Under the pieces are notes generated by a model, which searched no databases, had not been told where the DNA came from, and worked only from the letters and a program-made list of their open reading frames with translations. A stretch of DNA of 64,000 bases from Notamacropus eugenii (lineage: Eukaryota; Chordata; Mammalia; Diprotodontia; Macropodidae): assembly GCF_028372415.1 (NCBI RefSeq), contig NC_092878.1, forward strand, positions 24,061,403 through 24,125,402, given 5' to 3'. Positions 43,635-56,021 of the stretch are shown here, in pieces (the first letter of the stretch is position 1; each line of letters opens with the position of its first letter). Position numbers and translations under genes: made by a program.

Positions 43635-44225
43635 ATTTTAAACTTATTTTTTATTGAAATTTTTTATTTTTATATCATCTGTGATCCTAACTGCATTCTC
43701 CCGCTCTCTCCTACCCAGTGAGCTACCCCTTGTAACAAAGGAGAAAGAGGAAAGATTTTTGTCAAACATAACTGACAGTATAAGCACTATATTATTCCTA
43801 CACTTCTTCAAAGACGAAAGGAAGCAGATTTTTCTCAATTTTTTCTAAAAGCTAAGCTTGATTTTTATATATATAGTGTTCAGTTATCATTTTTTTATTC
43901 TTTTCCTTTATATTGTGGTAGTCAGTGTTTTCCTGGTTCTACTTACTTAACTCACCAGTTCATGTAAGTCTTCCAGAATTTATCAGAATTATCAGAATTC
44001 TTCATGTATGCCTTTTCTTATGGCACAGTGACAGTCTATTACATTCATGTATCCCAATTGTCTGGCTATTTCCTAATTAAAGGGAATCAACTTTGTTTAC
44101 TTTTTGTTTTACTTTTCTTTATTGGTTATTATTTCATATCAGGTAGTGAAAAATTCAAATATGCTTATATTATAGAAGTTTTAGATGTGATTCAGTTTTA
44201 TAAATAGTAAATTTTATAAAAGAAT
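43635..44225 (-). mobile_element. L1 LINE 3' end, old
   Basis: The plus strand shows 'tgtaacaaaggagaaagagg', 'gtgttttcctggttctactt' and 'catgtatcccaattgtctgg', all L1 3' landmarks in reverse, but with many gaps. Confidence 0.65.
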
Positions 44226-44374
44226 GTAGCTGCAATCTATATAGTTCACAGAGCCCCTGTATAATTATCTTTACTAAAAATAGATTTAAAAGCTTTTCTT
44301 ATTTGGGCTTTTGCTTGGGTATATGTGATTTCCCCTATTACTGTCACTTCCTAAATTCAGTTTTAGGAGTCTGA

Positions 44375-44458
44375 ATAGTTTCCATATTTGTAAGATGAGG
44401 GGACTGGACTGTATGACCACTGAGGTGCTTTTCAGTTCTAAATCTATGATCCAATGAT
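44375..44458 (+). mobile_element. MIR-type SINE 3' fragment
   Basis: 'tttgtaagatgaggggactg' and 'gttctaaatctatgatccaa' are the 3' end. Confidence 0.65.
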
Positions 44459-44519
44459 TTTTAAAAGTTAGCAGTGGTTCAATAAACTAGTAAAAAACAA
44501 TGACTCAAGCACTCATTGT

Positions 44520-45012
44520 TCAATGCATTGGACACAAAGGAATATAATAAGTAGCATAATTATAAGGTTATAATTGTATTACATATATGCATATATATAT
44601 ACATATAATTATACTCATTTCCTTTCAAGTTTAGTGCGAGAAAAGAAACAAGGATTTCTCTGTTGATGTGGTGGTATATGTTCGTAGTGCTAAATTAATG
44701 CTGCAACAGATAATAAATTCCATGTCTTGGAGGTAAAAGAAATCATTATAAGTTGGGATGAACAGATAAGGTAGTGAGCTCACTGAGAAGATAGTGCTTG
44801 AATTAGCGCTTCAAATTAGAATTTGAAAAATGGATAGAATTTTCTGTTCCAGAGGTAGAGGGAAAGGCAAAAGACATCCTGAGTAAGGGGGTAACATGCA
44901 TAAAGATGCTGTGACAGAGATCTGAAAGGGATATTTGGGGTCAGTGATCAGATCAGCCTAACTGGAACAGAGGGTTTATGTTGGAGTGAGTGATAAGGTT
45001 GGGATAGGAAGC
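44520..45012 (+). repeat. Long repeat, diverged
   Basis: 'gtagtgagctcactgagaag', 'aaagatgctgtgacagagat' and 'gtttatgttggagtgagtga' follow the family layout. An internal AT run lies at 44583-44609. Confidence 0.5.
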
Positions 45013-45974
45013 TGATGTCAGACTGAAGGAAGCCCTAATTCCTCATCTAAGTCATCAGCCATATGAACTTACTTTTCTATGTTATTGAATGCAGGGGGTG
45101 AAAAAAATAAATGTTATATTGCTGAGAAGTTGGGATTAACCCTGGGAAGAGTGCTGTTTGATGAGTTTAAGGGAAAAACTTTACTCAGGATAATAGAGCA
45201 TTGTTTGATTCTCCCAATGCATGCTGAGAACTTTCCTTGGAAAGCTCCTGATGGGCGATAGCGGTATTTTAGTTAAAACATTTACTCCCTGATGCCATTG
45301 TCACCATATAGGATATTCCTGATTGCCAAATGAGTCCACATCAATCCTGCCTGTACGTGACTGTACAGATTTGTAGTTCTTCATTATTGCTAGGGGTTCT
45401 GGCTTAGGCTTGGCTTTTTGTCAAAATCATAGCTCTATACAGGTCACCAGTTCCAGAAATCTCATACAGACTAGCTTTGTACCCTTTCCATCATGCTGAA
45501 TGGACTTTCTTGGCCAAATTTCTTGGAATTTTAAGACTCTTTTCATTGGAGACAGGTAACATGTGGCTGCAGTTGTAAGGGGCCTCTCATTTTCCATCCT
45601 GATCCATATAGGAGAGCCATTGCGAGTAAAAATGAATTGAATAAGGCTTCTGTATATGTGCGTGTATGCATGCACATTTTTTCTCTAGCTGAGACCCGCC
45701 ATTTGTTAAATCAAAGTGTCTATCTTTTAGCATTGGAAAATTCTTAATTTAAAAATTACCCATGAAAAATTGGCACTTGAAACAGAGGATGAGGAAATTA
45801 GCAATTTCCCTCTATTTTCTGTTCTCAGTTGCTTACAGTGTTGTCAGTGATGGGCAGAGGGCCATTTTAAAAGCTATTTTCTCCTGTAAGAAAGTTCTAC
45901 TTGAGCCATGGAAGTGCCTACTAGACAAGTCTCCTGACCAGAATGTTGGGATTTCCAACAGAGCCTAAACCACT
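45013..45974. other. Unassigned, no gene seen
   Basis: Short frames on both strands (for example 45427-45675 minus) have no recognisable domain or conserved motif. Confidence 0.4.
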
Positions 45975-46215
45975 GATGGTCAGATCTTCCTTCACACAGT
46001 TTTCCCAAATCCTCCCTACTGCTTTACATGCCACGCTCATTTCCCTCCCCATGCTTTGGCACATGCTTCAGGTTGGCATGCCCTATTTCCTTTTGTTCAT
46101 TAATCCAAGGTTTCTCAATCTTACAAGCTCCAACTCAAATCCCAACCTTTCCTTGAAGGATTCCTCTACTACCACATTCATCCTTCCTTTCTCTGATCTG
46201 AAATATAAAATTCAG
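45975..46215 (+). mobile_element. L2 LINE ORF2 C-terminal fragment
   Basis: 'caagctccaactcaaatccc' and 'cttgaaggattcctctacta' match the L2 ORF2 end (pattern ...tLK..AFP). The frame is partly open at 45943-46230. Confidence 0.6.
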
Positions 46216-46349
46216 TGTATAATCTTATAGGATGCTGAGTTTGAATTCCTACTACACTATGCATACAAAATTTAGCCTCTTTGAGACTTTCCTAGCTTTT
46301 AGAATAATCACCATAATACCCTGCCATCTTGGCTCCACCACCTAGACCA

Positions 46350-46605
46350 ATAACATTAATTAACATTGATCTAGTGCTTTGAAATTTGCAAAATAGTTTC
46401 CAAATATGATCTCATTTGATCCACACCATGACCCTGGGAGGTAAATGTTATAATTGTCCCCATTTTACAGATGAGGAAATTGAGACTGAGACAAGTTAAA
46501 TGAGTTGTTCAAAGTCACACAATTTGGAAGTATGATCTCAAATCAGAGACCAAATTTGAACTCAGGCAGGTCTTTTTACTCCAAGTCCAGCTCTCTCTTT
46601 CCCCA
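46350..46605 (-). mobile_element. MIR-type SINE, 'tttgcaaaatagtttcc' variant
   Basis: 'tttgaaatttgcaaaatagt', 'ttacagatgaggaaattgag' and 'gttcaaagtcacacaatttg' are in order. Confidence 0.78.
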
Positions 46606-46684
46606 TTCAGATCAAATGTTCCTTGATGATGGGACCCATGTCTTATACTATTTATACATGCCCCATGCGACTGGAGGCACAGAA

Positions 46685-47050
46685 TTTACAGAATCTGAGA
46701 ACTGGAAGGTCCCTCAGTAGTCAACTAGTCTGGCCAATACATGAGCAGAATGCCCACTGTAACACTGAGTAATAAGTGGTCATCCAGTCTTGTCTTAAAG
46801 ACCTCCAAGGAGGAGGACTTCATTGCTTCTCTAGGGAGCTCACTGCAATTTTAGACATCTCAAGTTGTCAGGAAGGTTTTCCTAACATCAAACCAGTTGG
46901 CTTTTTTGCAGCCTCCACCCATTCCTCTGATTCCACCCTCTAGGGCCAACATAACAAGTCTAAGCCCTCCGTGTGACAATCTTTAAATATATGAAGACAA
47001 GTTATGGTGTCCCATCCTTGAGTCCTTCTTTAGGTTAAATGTCCAGACAA
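46685..47050 (-). mobile_element. CR1/L3-type LINE 3' region
   Basis: 'agaatctgagaactggaagg', 'agtggtcatccagtcttgtc', 'agacctccaaggaggaggac', 'ttttcctaacatcaaaccag' and 'gccctccgtgtgacaatctt' occur in CR1/L3 order, reversed. The copy is clearer than 38850-39230. Confidence 0.7.
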
Positions 47051-47261
47051 CAGAGCCAAACATGTAAATGAACAACAAAGGCTTGATGAATTAACAAAGA
47101 TTGAACACACTGGACCCAGAGGTTCTTGATTTGATCCAAAACTATAATAGATTTCCCAACTCCTTGCAGGGAAAGAGAAAAAGAGAGGAAAGGAAGTCAC
47201 AAAAAGACGGCTAGTTACTCATCTCCCTGCAAGAATTGTGTTTTCTCTTCTGGTGCCTAAG

Positions 47262-47512
47262 AGAAAGGGGAGTATAGTGTCTGACTGGAGAAGACTAAAC
47301 CTGGAATGAGAAGGACCTGGCTTTGAATCTTGCACCATACACTCACTATCAGTGTGACCCTTAACAAATCACTTAATGCCTCAGTTTCCTTATTTGTAAA
47401 ATGGGAATAATAGTATCTCATAGGGTCATTGTAAAGTCCAAATAAGATGATGTGTTGTCAACTGTTTTGAAAATCTTTTATACTGCCATGTAAATTTGAG
47501 CTATTAATAATA
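47262..47512 (+). mobile_element. Type C CORE-SINE
   Basis: 'gagaaggacctggctttgaa', 'gtgacccttaacaaatcact', 'agggtcattgtaaagtccaa' and 'ttgagctattaataatatct' are in order. Confidence 0.75.
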
Positions 47513-48207
47513 TCTCAACAAAAATGAGAGAATGAAAGAAAAGCCATGGCTCTTAAATAAACTCATAAATGTGACTTTTTAAAAAAGTTGTTTTCCAGCC
47601 TAGCTCCTAGAAAATAAATGAAATCCAAATGTCTGTTTTGTTTTCTTAGTTTTTAAAAAGGTCTGGCTTAAATCATTACCATTCTTGAGAAGGTGACCAA
47701 ATAGCCATGTGCATGCTTAGCTTGCATACTGGCCTCGGAATAAAGCTATTTGTCACTGCTGTTTGCCTCTCCAGAAATTCTCTTGGAGTCAGGAGTCTCT
47801 TCTAGTACTCTCACTGAGTCATTTAGTGATTCACAGAATACTCTTGCCTGTTCTTGACGGGGACTTAATGATATACTTGGTTTCTGGCACTTGGTAGTCA
47901 TCAAGGTCAGGTCGTCTTAGACTGGATCAATCTAGCATCCTGTGGGCAAATATGCTTCTTTTTTGATTTGCTCAGTCTACTTTCTAATAACTAAAGAATT
48001 TTCCTAGTCTTCTTTGTGGAGACTGTCCTACATGAAGGGACACTTAAACACATGTTATTGCTCAGTGATAATCTGAGAAATCTTCCCATGGAAGGTGATT
48101 GGTAAATGCCAAAGAAGAGAAAAGGACCCTGCTTGCATAATTTTTGAGTAGTTATGTGAGACGGGTATGCCCATGAGCTGCGAGGGTGGCATGGTTTGGA
48201 GCTACTG
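47513..48207. other. Unassigned, no gene seen
   Basis: A minus frame at 47991-48383 (130 codons) overlaps the type C SINE on its right and has no recognised domain. Confidence 0.4.
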
Positions 48208-48437
48208 CCAAGGGTATAGCATCCTATAGGGAAATAGCATTGAACTTGAAGTTCCAAAGGAGCTGTATTTGAATCCTGATTCTGGCACTTAGTACATGCA
48301 TGATCAAGTATAAATAATTTAACTTCCCTGATCCTCAGGTTCCTTTCTTTCAAAGACAAATATACCCTTAATATCTGTCTCACAGGTTGTAAGGGTCAAG
48401 TGAGATAATTTATACCAGGCTCTTTGTAAACCTTAAG
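48208..48437 (+). mobile_element. Type C CORE-SINE
   Basis: 'gaaatagcattgaacttgaa', 'atttgaatcctgattctggc' and 'gtctcacaggttgtaagggt' are in order. Confidence 0.7.
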
Positions 48438-48835
48438 ATCATAGATTTAGAATTGGAAAGGATATTATAAGTGATCCAATTCATCAATTTTTTTTAAAAA
48501 AATTATTTTTTCAATGAGAAAATATTTATTTTCTCTCCTCCCCCTATGAAAACCCCACAAACCCTTGTAATAAATAATTATAGTCAAACAAAGCAAATTA
48601 TCACCTCCCCCATTGGTCACATCCAAAAACAGGTCTCATTTCTCAGTTTGTATTTTGGGTCCATTAATTTCTCTGTCAGGAGGCAGATAGAAGAGGATAA
48701 AGGTAGGATAGCTGGATAATGATTGGTTATTGTAATGATCAGAGTTCTAAGTTTTTCAGATCTGATGGTTATAAAAATATTCATTGGGTTAATTTTTCTC
48801 CTAGTTCTGTTCATTCTGCATCATTCAGTCAGTAA

Positions 48836-49800
48836 ACATTTCAGTGCTTAGTACGTGCCAGACAGTGTGCTAAGCCCTGTTCATATATAAAAATAGCAAA
48901 AGATTGTTTCTACCTTCAAGGAACTCACAATCTCATGGTGGAGACAAGAAAATAAATGTGTACAAGCAAGCTTTACACGGGACAATTAGTAAATAATTAA
49001 GAAAGAGAAGGCAGTAGAGTTGAGAGAGGTTGAGCAAGTCTTCCTGTAGAAGATGAGATTTTAGGTGGGACTTGGGTGGGGGGAAGACATTAGAAAGAGA
49101 TAAGGAAGAAAACATTTCAGATGTGATGGATAGCCAGAGAGAATGCCTGGAGCCATAAGATGGAGTACTTTGTTCTTGACACAGTAAAGAGGTTGGTCAG
49201 TCTTTAGATCAAACAGTAAGGTGTAAGAAGATAGGAAAGGTAGGAGGGGGCTAAGTTATGAAGATCTTTCAAGTTAAACAGAGGATTTTATATTTAATCT
49301 TGGAGGTGTTAGGGAGCAAGTGGAGTTGCCTGAGTACAGGAGTGACATGGCCAGACCTGCACTTTGGGAAAATACTTTGGTGGTTGAATGGAACATGGAT
49401 CGGCATGGGGAGACACGAGGCAGGGAGACGCACCACTCGGCTATTACAATAGTCTGGGTGTGATGTAATAAGTATCTACACCAAAGTGGTGGCAATCTTA
49501 GAGGAGAGAAGGGGATATATTTGAGATATGTTACAAAGGTAAAATTAATAGGCTTTAGCAACAGATTATATATGAATCGTGTGAAATAGTGAGCAGTTGA
49601 GGATGACATCTAGCTTGTGAACCTGAGAGCGTGGAAGGATAGTATTTCCCACTACAGTAATAAGGAAGCCAGGAGGTGGGGAGAAAAAGATAATGATTTC
49701 AAGTTTGGACAAGATGATTGAGTTTTAGTTGTCTAAGGGACATCCAGTTTAAGATATCAGAAAGGCAGTTGCAGATACAAGACTGGAGGTTAGCAGAGAA
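48836..49800 (+). repeat. Long repeat, best copy in the window, inserted in L1
   Basis: The 965-bp copy starts 'cagtcagtaaacatttcagt' and 'cagacagtgtgctaagccct'. It continues through 'agtcttcctgtagaagatga', 'aacagaggattttatattta', 'gtgacatggccagacctgca' and 'ctattacaatagtctgggtg', and ends near 'gcagttgcagatacaagact'. It has no long plus-strand frame, so it looks like a non-coding mobile repeat. Its insertion into L1 shows it was mobile after that L1. Family name not assigned. Confidence 0.75.
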
Positions 49801-49934
49801 TATGGAATAGGATACGTAGATCACTTTCATATATGTCTTCTCAGGTTTCTCTGAAACTGTCATTTTCATAATTTCTTATGTCAAAGTAGTAATTCATCAC
49901 ATTCGTAAACAACAATTTATAAACAAGTTATTCA

Positions 49935-50182
49935 TTGTTCATTGTTGTACTTCATAATCAAAGAGGACCAAAATGACATCATGATGTCAGGGTCAGTGTA
50001 TAGTGTGCCCTACTGTGGCTGATCAAAATTACTATGAGTTCAGAAGGCTCTGCCACAGGCCAGGCACAAAGAGTCAGTATGAACATTGGGAAGGAGATGT
50101 TGCTAAATTTGTACATTTCACATTTCTTTTGAGCTATCGCTACTCTGCCCACAGAGCATAGACACTCACAGAGCATATTTAG
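49935..50182 (-). mobile_element. SINE with type B-related tail, nested in L1
   Basis: 'tcataatcaaagaggaccaa', 'cctactgtggctgatcaaaa' and 'tctgcccacagagcatagac' form a distinct member of the SINE group whose tail begins with reversed 'guard' text like 32543. Confidence 0.65.
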
Positions 50183-50454
50183 CAACTACCCAACTGAAGG
50201 ATACTTCTTTATATTCCAGTTCTTTGTCATTATTAAAAGTGCTACTCTAAATATTTTTATGTATATGGGTATTTTCCTCTTTCTTTCACTTCTTTGGTGA
50301 ATTGGAGTGACATTGCTGGATCAAAGAATACAAAGAGTTTAGTAACTTTGGGGGCATTTCTCTAAATTGCTTTCCAGATTGGTTGGACCAGTTCACAGCT
50401 CCAATGAACAATGAATAAATGTGCCTATTTTCCTTTAATCCTTCCATATCCCCC

Positions 50455-50585
50455 TCCTTCTATAGATGAGAAAACTGAGGTCCAGAGATATTAACTGACT
50501 AGGCTGCTCAGGTAATAAGTGACAGAGCTGGTGTTTGAACTCTGGACTATTGGAGTTTCCTGGCATTCTAATGCTTCCCGTTTAT
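50455..50585 (-). mobile_element. MIR-type SINE
   Basis: 'tagatgagaaaactgaggtc', 'taataagtgacagagctggt' and 'gtttgaactctggactattg' are in order. Confidence 0.75.
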
Positions 50586-51244
50586 AAATGGCAACTGTCA
50601 TCTTGTCCTCCATTCCTTATGTAAATGGTTATATGAAAGGAGGAACGGGAATGACTCCTAGATCTAGCGATGCCCTAGAGTTCCTGGCCCTAGGGAACCA
50701 TTTGGAATGCCCTAATTCAGTTTTTTGGGGGCATTTCAAATGTATGGTCTGACTTTCCATGAGTTCATTTTGATACTTAAGAAAAACTGTAAATACTCAG
50801 GTATTCAAATGAATCTATGATCTCACTGATTTACAGATTTCCTCCAATGATGCAGACTGTGAATTGCCCATGCCTGCCCATCATGTACGACTTTTACCCT
50901 TCTTCTCCCATGTATTTCCCATGGTGGGGGGGCTTTACTCATGATATTTTTTCATTTTTTCCTGGCATTGGGAGGATATTAGCAGAAGAAGCACATTCTG
51001 GGTTTTTTTTTTTTTAAATCAAGTCTTAGGAAAGGTTCTGCTATTGTTACACAGAAACTTGAGCCTCCCCTACCCAACTTTTGGCCTTTGTTCATGGACA
51101 AGTTTGGTGATGAGGATTCAGTCTGTGAAAGGGAGCTCCTGGATGAGAAGCTCCTCTCAGTACAGGCCAACACCTTCCTTTGGAGTCAGTATTTATGTGT
51201 TGTATTTATCTCATTTAGTTATTAATTCATTTGTTTTTATATGT
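50586..51244. other. Unassigned, no gene seen
   Basis: Frames at 50817-51017 (+) and 50979-51173 (-) overlap and have no recognised domain. Confidence 0.4.
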
Positions 51245-51500
51245 AAGTTATTATTTATATGACACCTTAAAGGGTACAAAGTACCTTATATGTATTTTTT
51301 CAATTGATTTGATAATCTCAGTAACATTTTGAGGAAGGTGCTATTAGCTCCATTTTACAGAAGAGGAAACAGGTTAAGAGGAATTAAATAAATTTGCCCA
51401 TGGTCACATAATCAGCGTGTGTCAGAGTAAGGACCTGATCCCAGCTCTTTCTGGCTCCTAGGCCAGCTTTCTATCAACCATGAGATGCTCTCCCCAGTGA
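51245..51500 (-). mobile_element. MIR-type SINE, 'tacaaagtaccttat' variant
   Basis: 'aaagggtacaaagtacctta', 'ttttacagaagaggaaacag' and 'gcccatggtcacataatcag' are in order. Confidence 0.78.
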
Positions 51501-52084
51501 ACATTTCTCCAGACATTTTTTCCCCTAGGAGTAAATAAACTCAAACGAAAAACACAAACCTTCTTCCCAACTACATATTTATCTTCTCAGTTTCCCCCTC
51601 TGGTATTGTAGGTATTGTAGCTGTTCAAGGTTCTAGAATGAAGATGCAACCTCAGCTTTCATCTAGCAGCCAACCAAACTCCACAAAGGAGTAAAAGCGA
51701 GCTTCAGGATAGGATCCCACAGGCAAATAACCAGTGTACTTCATACTTCTCATTTCCCCAACTGTCCCATTTCCCTAGGAAACTGACTTAATGCTCCAGC
51801 TCAGCAGATGTGTGGATTACTTTTAAATAATTTCTACCTTAATTTCTCTAGGGAACTTAGCTTGACCAGAGAGCACGTGAAGAGATCCTTTCCTGTCACT
51901 GGGTAAAGATGTCAAATAATATATTCTACTCAGATTATAGGTATGAATGAGGATTTTCCCCTTGAACTAATTGAAGTATCTTAGCCATGGGACCTTTGCA
52001 TGCAAGTGGAGAGAGAAAACAAAATAGTACCAAAGGGTGCTATGAAATATGAGCTAGCTCTTTTTTCCTGGAATAATCATTGAT
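51501..52084. other. Unassigned, no gene seen
   Basis: No recognised family. Confidence 0.4.
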
Positions 52085-52230
52085 GAATAAAATAAATTAT
52101 TAAACATTTACTGTGTTCAAGGCATTACGCACAAAGTTGAGGACACACATATAAAAAGTGGAATCATCCCATTCTCTCAAGAAGATTATATTTTAATTGA
52201 AAAAGACAATGTATGGAATGGTGGCCAGAG
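52085..52230 (+). repeat. Long repeat, 5' fragment, diverged
   Basis: 'tattaaacatttactgtgtt' and 'ctcaagaagattatatttta' fit the family start. Confidence 0.55.
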
Positions 52231-53141
52231 CACATAGCGACTGAGAAGTTACAGCAATGGTGAATCAACTCATAGCGCAGTCAATTGGTGTATACTTTTC
52301 AGAAACAATGATATTGTTCATTTGAATATTGTAATCAGAACAAGAGGCAGAAAATGAGACTGTGGGGAGAGGGTGTACCTGCATGGCAAGAGGGAGGGGA
52401 CAAAATGGTCTAGGTAGATGATTTGGATGTGATGTGAAGATAAGCCATTGTCTGGTCTGAAGTCTGGGGCCATCTAGCTCTAGAAGGGTAGCTGAGTATT
52501 GGCAGGGGTGGTAGGAAGATGGTATGGTGGGAGTAAAAGTGAATGGTTCACATGAATGGATTAATCCTTATGGATACAAAACTAGCTATAACATGTTGTG
52601 GATAGGGAAAAGTGGATATTTTAATTATGCCTCTGTAAGTTCCTTAGAGATACACCAAAGATCACTCATACTATGCTTATTAAATAATAAATAAGACATA
52701 ATGCACTTCAGAAAGCTTATTAGTAAGGACTGAAAAACTACAGTAATAACAGCCCATTGATCCTGGTTTAGTTACCACTTAACCAGAAAAATCAGACATT
52801 CTATTAAACTTAATCCTTAAATGAGTGATAATAAACTATCACGAATAAATTAAGAAAGCAAAGCAAACTCTAGAAAAAGACTGACAGCAGATTCCAATGA
52901 ACAGATTTGAGACAGAGCAGAGATTTGAAAGTCAAGTTCTGTTCTCACCATAAAGAGAGAGAGAGGGGAGAAGAAAAAGATCTTAGAATCGGGACAGTTT
53001 CTGACTCTCAGGCTTTGTTGGGTGGGGGGAAATTAGCATGTTTCAAACATGCTCCTTACCACTCAGGTAAGAGAAAAGTGGCATGGTAATACTGAAGTTT
53101 TCTGCTTTGATGTAGAGTGATTCTGCCCCTGGAAGAGGGAA
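52231..53141. other. Unassigned, no gene seen
   Basis: Possibly more of the long repeat in a decayed form, but not alignable by eye. Confidence 0.35.
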
Positions 53142-53380
53142 AGTTGGCGTAGGGAAAGCATCAGTTTCCTTAGAGTTGGAGGTCCTGGGTTTGAATTCTG
53201 TCTCTCATGTTTACTATCTGGGTGACCATGAGGGAAAATCACTTAGCCACTTTGGCCTTTGATTTCCTGATTTGTGAAATGGAAATACTAATACCTGTAC
53301 TACCTAGAGTTGTTTGGCAAAAGTGCTTTATAAACCTTAAAGAAGTGGAAAAGGCATATTATTATCATCAAACAGTTGTG
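53142..53380 (+). mobile_element. Type C CORE-SINE
   Basis: 'gttggaggtcctgggtttga', 'gtgaccatgagggaaaatca' and 'aaagtgctttataaacctta' are in order. Confidence 0.75.
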
Positions 53381-53447
53381 TTGCTGTCATTTTCACCACA
53401 GAAGACAGAAAATGAAGTGACTATGTTCTTTTGGAAGTTCAGAGGAT

Positions 53448-53655
53448 CTTGGGGTCATAGATTTGGAGCTGGAAAGAGTTTTAGAGGCTATTTAGTCTAA
53501 CCTCTTCCTCTCCATCCCCATTTCACAGATGAAGAATTGAGGTCCAGAGAAGTAAAATTACTTGCCCCAAGTCACACAAATAGTAAGCTAAAGGGCCAGA
53601 GATTAAATCCAGACTTACAACTCCAAATTGCATGTTCTTCCTACTGTTCCATGCC
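53448..53655 (-). mobile_element. MIR-type SINE, near full length
   Basis: 'gtcatagatttggagctgga', 'tcacagatgaagaattgagg' and 'ccccaagtcacacaaatagt' are in order. Confidence 0.8.
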
Positions 53656-55695
53656 CTCCTGAGTAGACTTTCAATCCCCGGTCATTCTGAATAACATCTA
53701 TAGTTTCAAAGATCTACTGGCTGAGAATACAGAAAATGTAAAAATTTCCTTGTCCAGGGTTTTGGTCACAGCTGCAGTTGCTAGATGACAAAATATTTAC
53801 CTATTCATTTGGGGCCTCAAGGACTTAATAAAGTGTATATATGTTCAGTCAGGTGAGAAGGAAACACCTTAATATATCCATATTTACAGTGATTGCTTAT
53901 TTGTACCCAGTTTCTGATGTGGATTTGAATATTCTCCATCCTTCCTCTCTCTCTGCTTCTCTTTCACCTACCACTCCCAGCCTAGAAGCCTGAACCACAT
54001 CATTCAGAGGATCTCTGGGGAATGATGTCAAAATGCTTGTCTTACTCAGACTTCTCAGGGATAACATGCGGTGAGAATGAGATTGGTTCTGGGTCCAAAC
54101 CATGAACACCACTTGAATGTTACAGCTCCATGGGGGCTTTTTTCTACTGGAGACACCTCTGCCCTGGCCATATGTTGTAGACATCTTTTCCATTTTTGAA
54201 TTAATGTTTTCTTTACCCTCTTGCTTCACAACTTGTCTCCGGGCTGGGAGGAATCAAATTCATGGATCTAAAAGGGAACAGGGGAGCAGCTGTGAATGCT
54301 GCAAGAATTCTAATTGTCCAACGGATTCCATTTTGGCAAACCCTGGCAGTTATCAGGCCCCAGTTTCTAATGCAAGGGTAGACAGTCATGTCAAAGGGGC
54401 ATTTGGAAGGATTTCATTCACACACTTTAGTGCCCTGGGAGTAGGGGAATGATGGGGGAAATAGTTATTTGTCCTGCTCTGCTGGAGAGAAGTAATTAGG
54501 TTGGCTCTCCCAGAGAAAGCTCTGGAATTCTGAAGCAAACCCCAAACCCAACACATGTACTCTGATGCTATAAAATCTTAGGTAAATTACTAACGTGTTT
54601 ACTTTTATTTGTGTCATGGACACAAATTAGAAGACTGGCAAAGTTTGCTGATCGACCCTTTCTCAGATAATGCATATTGGGTACCTACATAATTAAAGCA
54701 AATGTTAAATTTCTTAATTAAAGGTTAGCGAGGGCAAGGATGTAACTTTTTGCCCCATTCAAGTTCACAGATCCCCCTGACATCTCTCTTTAGACCCATT
54801 TGGGTCCCAGATTAAGATCTTTAAACTGCTTTCTTTAGATTTTTTTCTCTCTAAACTACTGAGATTAATGTCTTTGTTGGCATAGCCATCTCTTAAGTTT
54901 GATTCTTAGTAACCCAGTGCCCCCATCTGATTATTCATGTCATATGGAGGTAGTTGATATCATTAGTTGCAGTTGCTGCTTATATTAATTCTGACAGATC
55001 TTATTGGCTGTTGGTCATGGTTTTTGGTTGTTCTTCAATACCAATTGCCTGCAGTAAATTATATTTGGTTTTTGCCCAGCAGGGCTCCATTTGACTTTAG
55101 GGAGGATGGGCAGAGTCACCCAGAGCTTTAAATGATTCACCCTAGTTTACCCTGAAAGAGTGACAGCACTGAGAATATGATCATCCTTGGGTCATAACGT
55201 AATTTAGTTTGTGATTCCAAGAAAAAAGCATATGGTGGTGTGCCACTGGAAGAGAAAATCTCTTCAAATTTCTGTGATCAGATTACCCTGACAGTAATTG
55301 GGCTGCTGACTTTGAGACTGTTGTCAGGATGTCCTCTCTTAATCCTCATTCTAGCCAAAGGTTTTCATTTTCTTTCACCAACAGACCCCAAAATAGCAAT
55401 ATGTGAGGAGGGGCTACTTCCCTAAAAGGAAGCGGATCAAAGTTGGCTGGTTGAAGTAATGCTTTGAATTTGTTTTTTTTTGTTGTTACTGGTGCTTCAT
55501 CTATTTTCCTGTCTATGCTTTGTCTCCAGCACCTGCAGATCTCATGCTGATACTGGGTACTTGATTGCTGCGTTTTGCCCTTGCTCTCCCCTTTAGCACT
55601 AATATCTGTCTCATTCTTATCAATATGGAAATGTTTGCTATGATCCTGGACCTTTTGTGTGTACTCATTCCACTTTTATCCATCTACTTCAAATC
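53656..55695. other. 2-kb unassigned stretch, the longest without a recognised repeat after 7.5 kb
   Basis: No coding exon was recognised. Opposite-strand frames at 53897-54229 (-) and 54117-54452 (+) overlap and cannot both be real. Low repeat density makes it the best place to look for conserved non-coding sequence, but nothing in the sequence alone shows that. Confidence 0.4.
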
Positions 55696-55697
55696 CA

Positions 55698-56020
55698 CGG
55701 ACTTAGAGAATCATAAATCTTGATCTGGAAAGGACTTGAGAAGTCACCTACCAGGGGTGTCCGCGCTGAGGCTTGTGGCCTGAAGGTCACATGTAGCCCT
55801 CTAGGTCCTTGAGTGCAACCCTTTGAATCCAATCTTCAAGGAACAAATCCTTTTCATAAAAGAATTTATTCTGTAAAACTTGGACTCAATCAAAAGACCA
55901 CACTCAAGGACCTAGAATGTCAAAGGCGCCCCAGCCCTGATGCTAGTCCAATATCTTCATTTCGCAGATGAGGAAACTGAGATACAGGGAGGTTAATTAA
56001 CTTGCCCTAGGTCCCCACTA
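55698..56020 (-). mobile_element. MIR-type SINE split by a hAT-like MITE
   Basis: The left piece 'aatcataaatcttgatctgg' to 55751 and the right piece from 55940 ('tagtccaatatcttcatttc', 'gatgaggaaactgagataca') form one reversed MIR-type copy. Confidence 0.75.
55752..55939. mobile_element. Palindromic hAT-like MITE, nested in MIR
   Basis: It starts with an intact CAGGGGTG terminus and ends 'cagccctg'. The arms 'ccctctaggtccttgagtgc' and 'actcaaggacctagaatgtc' are complementary. It is the third copy of the family at 13793 and 27222. Confidence 0.75.
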
Positions 56021-56021
56021 G

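Larger units (their letters stand above)
48484..50420 (-). mobile_element. L1 LINE 3' end split by two insertions
   Basis: Three pieces are collinear on the minus strand: 48484-48835 (3' UTR, ending at 'gttctgttcattctgcatca'), 49800-49932 ('ttctcaggtttctctgaaac', 'tttcttatgtcaaagtagta') and 50183-50420 ('cccaactgaaggatacttct', 'ccagattggttggaccagtt'). The gaps are filled by a long repeat and a SINE, both therefore younger than this L1. Confidence 0.8.
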
